Assembly (NCBI GenBank): GCA_947442095.1 | Contig: CANEVG010000184.1 | Span: 1 to 7,047 of the forward strand | DNA length: 7,047 bases | Direction of reading: 5' to 3' | DNA from: Sphingomonadaceae bacterium | GTDB taxonomy: Bacteria; Pseudomonadota; Alphaproteobacteria; Sphingomonadales; Sphingomonadaceae | Shown here: piece by piece, positions 5,973 through 7,047 of the stretch | Numbering within the stretch: the stretch's first letter is position 1 | How the letters are laid out: each line of letters opens with the position of its first letter | The notes under the pieces: generated by a model | What the model was told of the DNA's origin: nothing | Database searches by the model: none | The model's input: only the letters and a program-made list of their open reading frames with translations | Made by a program: the position numbers and the translations under genes

Positions 5973-6147
5973 GCGCCCAAGGCCCGGCAAGTTGGCACAG
6001 TTGACACGCTCCTGAGGGAAAACTCAGCAGGGTGCCTACTGGCGGGTTGAAGAGGCTTATGAAGCATGGAAAAGCTCAGTTTCATCGGCCCGTGATGCCA
6101 TAACGGGCGGCTGTAGGACAGATGGCAATGCTGATAGTCCGAAGCGA
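5973..6147. other. Intergenic region upstream of moaC, nothing firmly recognised
   Basis: This 175-bp stretch separates the racemase gene from moaC. It contains a 6-bp stem with a 9-nt loop (GCCCGT at 6088-6093 with ACGGGC at 6103-6108) but no T tract, so a terminator cannot be claimed. A 38-codon minus-strand frame (6085 to 5969) overlaps the moaC ATG as ATGA but lacks a ribosome-binding site. No trpC remnant was seen where sphingomonads usually carry trpC, and no SOS box was found. Confidence 0.4.
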
Positions 6148-6840
6148 TCAAGCAAGGGCGAAGGCAACGGCAGCCTCCGCGTGGAGGCGGGTCGTGTCGT
6201 AGAGCGGGAGCGGGCTGTCTTCCGGCCCGATCAGCAGCATGATCTCAGTGCAGCCGAGCACAATCGCCGTTGCGCCGCGCGCGGCAAGGCGTTTGATCAC
6301 GGCGCGATAGGTGGCGCGCGACGCCGGCTTGACCTTACCCGTGACCAGCTCCTCGTAGATCACGCGGTGCACCTCGGCGCGGTCGTCTGCTTCGGGCACC
6401 AGCACGTTCAGCCCGTGCTTTTCGGCGAGGCGCTGCGTGTAAAACGGCTGCTCCATGGTGAACGCAGTGCCGAGCAGGCCGACGGTCTTGTGCCCCGCCG
6501 CCTTCACCGCTGCGCCGGCCGGATCAGCGATGTGGAGCAGCGGTACGCGGGTTGCTGCCTCGATTTCGGGCGCGGACTTGTGCATCGTGTTGGTGCAGAT
6601 CAGCAGCAGGTCTGCGCCGGCTGTTTCAAGACGCTTCGCCGCATCGACCAGCAGCACGGCGAGCGTGTCCCAGTCACCAGCGGTCTGCAGTATGGCGATT
6701 TCGGCAAAGTCGAACGACCAGAGCAGGCACCGCGCCGAAGCGGTAGGGCCGCAGCGTTCGCGCACGCCCTGGTTGATGATCCGGTAGTATTCGGCCGAGC
6801 TTTCCCAGCTCATACCGCCGATCAGGCCCAGCATTTTCAT
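6148..6840 (-). CDS. Aspartate/glutamate racemase family protein
   Basis: This is a PLP-independent amino-acid racemase of the Asp/Glu racemase superfamily, closest in pattern to the YgeA/aspartate racemase branch. These cytoplasmic enzymes use two cysteines as acid and base. Both are present: Cys82 in ICTNTMHK and Cys197 in LGCTEIMLL. The N-terminal motif LGLIGGMSWESSAEYYRIIN (4-23) and the segments PLLHIADPAGAAVKAAGHKT (100-119), GLLGTAFTMEQPFY (121-134) and LYDTTRLHAEAAVAFAL are typical. The length is 230 aa, as usual. I chose ATG 6840 from this N-terminus, with AGGTG about 10 nt upstream; the same frame stays open to 6954 but the extra residues are not family-like. The start overlaps the stop of an upstream frame (ATGA), suggesting one operon. 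The true substrate (L-Asp, Glu or another amino acid) cannot be told from the sequence. Confidence 0.9.
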   Translation of the reverse strand: MKMLGLIGGMSWESSAEYYRIINQGVRERCGPTASARCLLWSFDFAEIAILQTAGDWDTLAVLLVDAAKRLETAGADLLLICTNTMHKSAPEIEAATRVPLLHIADPAGAAVKAAGHKTVGLLGTAFTMEQPFYTQRLAEKHGLNVLVPEADDRAEVHRVIYEELVTGKVKPASRATYRAVIKRLAARGATAIVLGCTEIMLLIGPEDSPLPLYDTTRLHAEAAVAFALA

Positions 6841-7047
6841 GATTGCACACCTGTGCCCGGAATGTGGCCCGGACGGGCCAATCCAACGACCATTTGGCCC
6901 GCGGCCAATCGCGCCAGTGCGATTCCGGCGAGATTCTGCGCGCGGGCGATCCACCTGACGCGCACCCTTTCAAAGCGGGCAGTTTGGGCGACATAGCGTG
7001 CCCGATAGGGCGCAAATTCCGCGTGCGGTTTGAGCGCGCCGGTAGCC
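6837..7047 (-). CDS. C-terminal part of an unidentified protein, upstream of the racemase gene
   Basis: On the minus strand a frame is open from the window edge for 69 codons and ends in TGA (6839-6837), overlapping the racemase ATG as ATGA. The visible residues (ALKPHAEFAPYRARYVAQT, later RWIARAQNLAGIALARLAAG) are rich in Ala and Arg and look like amphipathic helices. I recognise no family. Support for it being real is the 4-nt stop/start overlap typical of coupled genes. It could still be a chance frame in GC-rich DNA. If real, its function should be linked to that of the racemase. Confidence 0.5.
   Translation of the reverse strand, partial: ATGALKPHAEFAPYRARYVAQTARFERVRVRWIARAQNLAGIALARLAAGQMVVGLARPGHIPGTGVQS

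Noticed and set aside
5969..6085. 38-codon minus-strand frame overlapping the moaC ATG (ATGA)
   Set aside because: It has no ribosome-binding site and no recognisable family; an ATGA overlap alone is common by chance.
5973..6147. Possible molybdenum-cofactor riboswitch in front of moaC
   Set aside because: Only one short stem with a 9-nt loop is visible, without the multi-helix architecture of the Moco RNA motif.
6181..6996. Plus-strand open frame of 271 codons
   Set aside because: It is antisense to the racemase gene with both catalytic cysteines, and is low-complexity in composition.

Overview
The window is GC-rich proteobacterial chromosome. The strongest taxonomic clue is the minus-strand block moaC-moeA-lexA facing the 3' end of a comEC-like gene. 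From memory, this is a core arrangement of sphingomonads (Sphingomonadales, Alphaproteobacteria), where trpC normally precedes moaC. A GTTC-N7-GTTC direct-repeat SOS box in front of lexA is the alphaproteobacterial form and fits. The genus cannot be fixed from the sequence alone.

Left part (1-2381): an RpiR/MurR-type regulator runs leftward off the window edge and is divergent from a two-gene operon, scoA-scoB. That operon encodes the two subunits of a 3-oxoacid (succinyl-CoA:acetoacetate type) CoA-transferase. The shared intergenic region is AT-rich for this DNA and holds several short palindromes. It also holds a 24-codon leader ORF whose TGA overlaps the scoA ATG. The likely unit is a regulator-controlled module activating acetoacetate or a related 3-oxoacid with succinyl-CoA.

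Middle part (2382-3511): this looks like a rearrangement zone. It contains an orphan HipB-like helix-turn-helix gene on the minus strand with no recognisable hipA. In front of it is an array of TATACC-N6-GGTATA operator-like repeats with a regular 27-bp pitch. Next comes a decayed 3' fragment of comEC on the plus strand, with two single-base frameshifts and two in-frame stops.

Right part (3516-7047, all minus strand): lexA has its own promoter and SOS box. Upstream of it lie moeA and moaC, which overlap by 4 nt and act together in molybdenum-cofactor synthesis. Then come an aspartate/glutamate racemase-family gene and the 3' end of an unidentified gene that overlaps the racemase start (ATGA). 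trpC, expected next to moaC in sphingomonads, is not there. Both flanks of the lexA-moeA-moaC core therefore look altered.

No tRNA, rRNA, CRISPR array or intact insertion sequence was seen. I see no large unknown system. The most unusual items are the phased HipB-type operator array in front of an orphan antitoxin-like gene, the comEC ruin beside lexA, and the leader ORF coupled to scoA.
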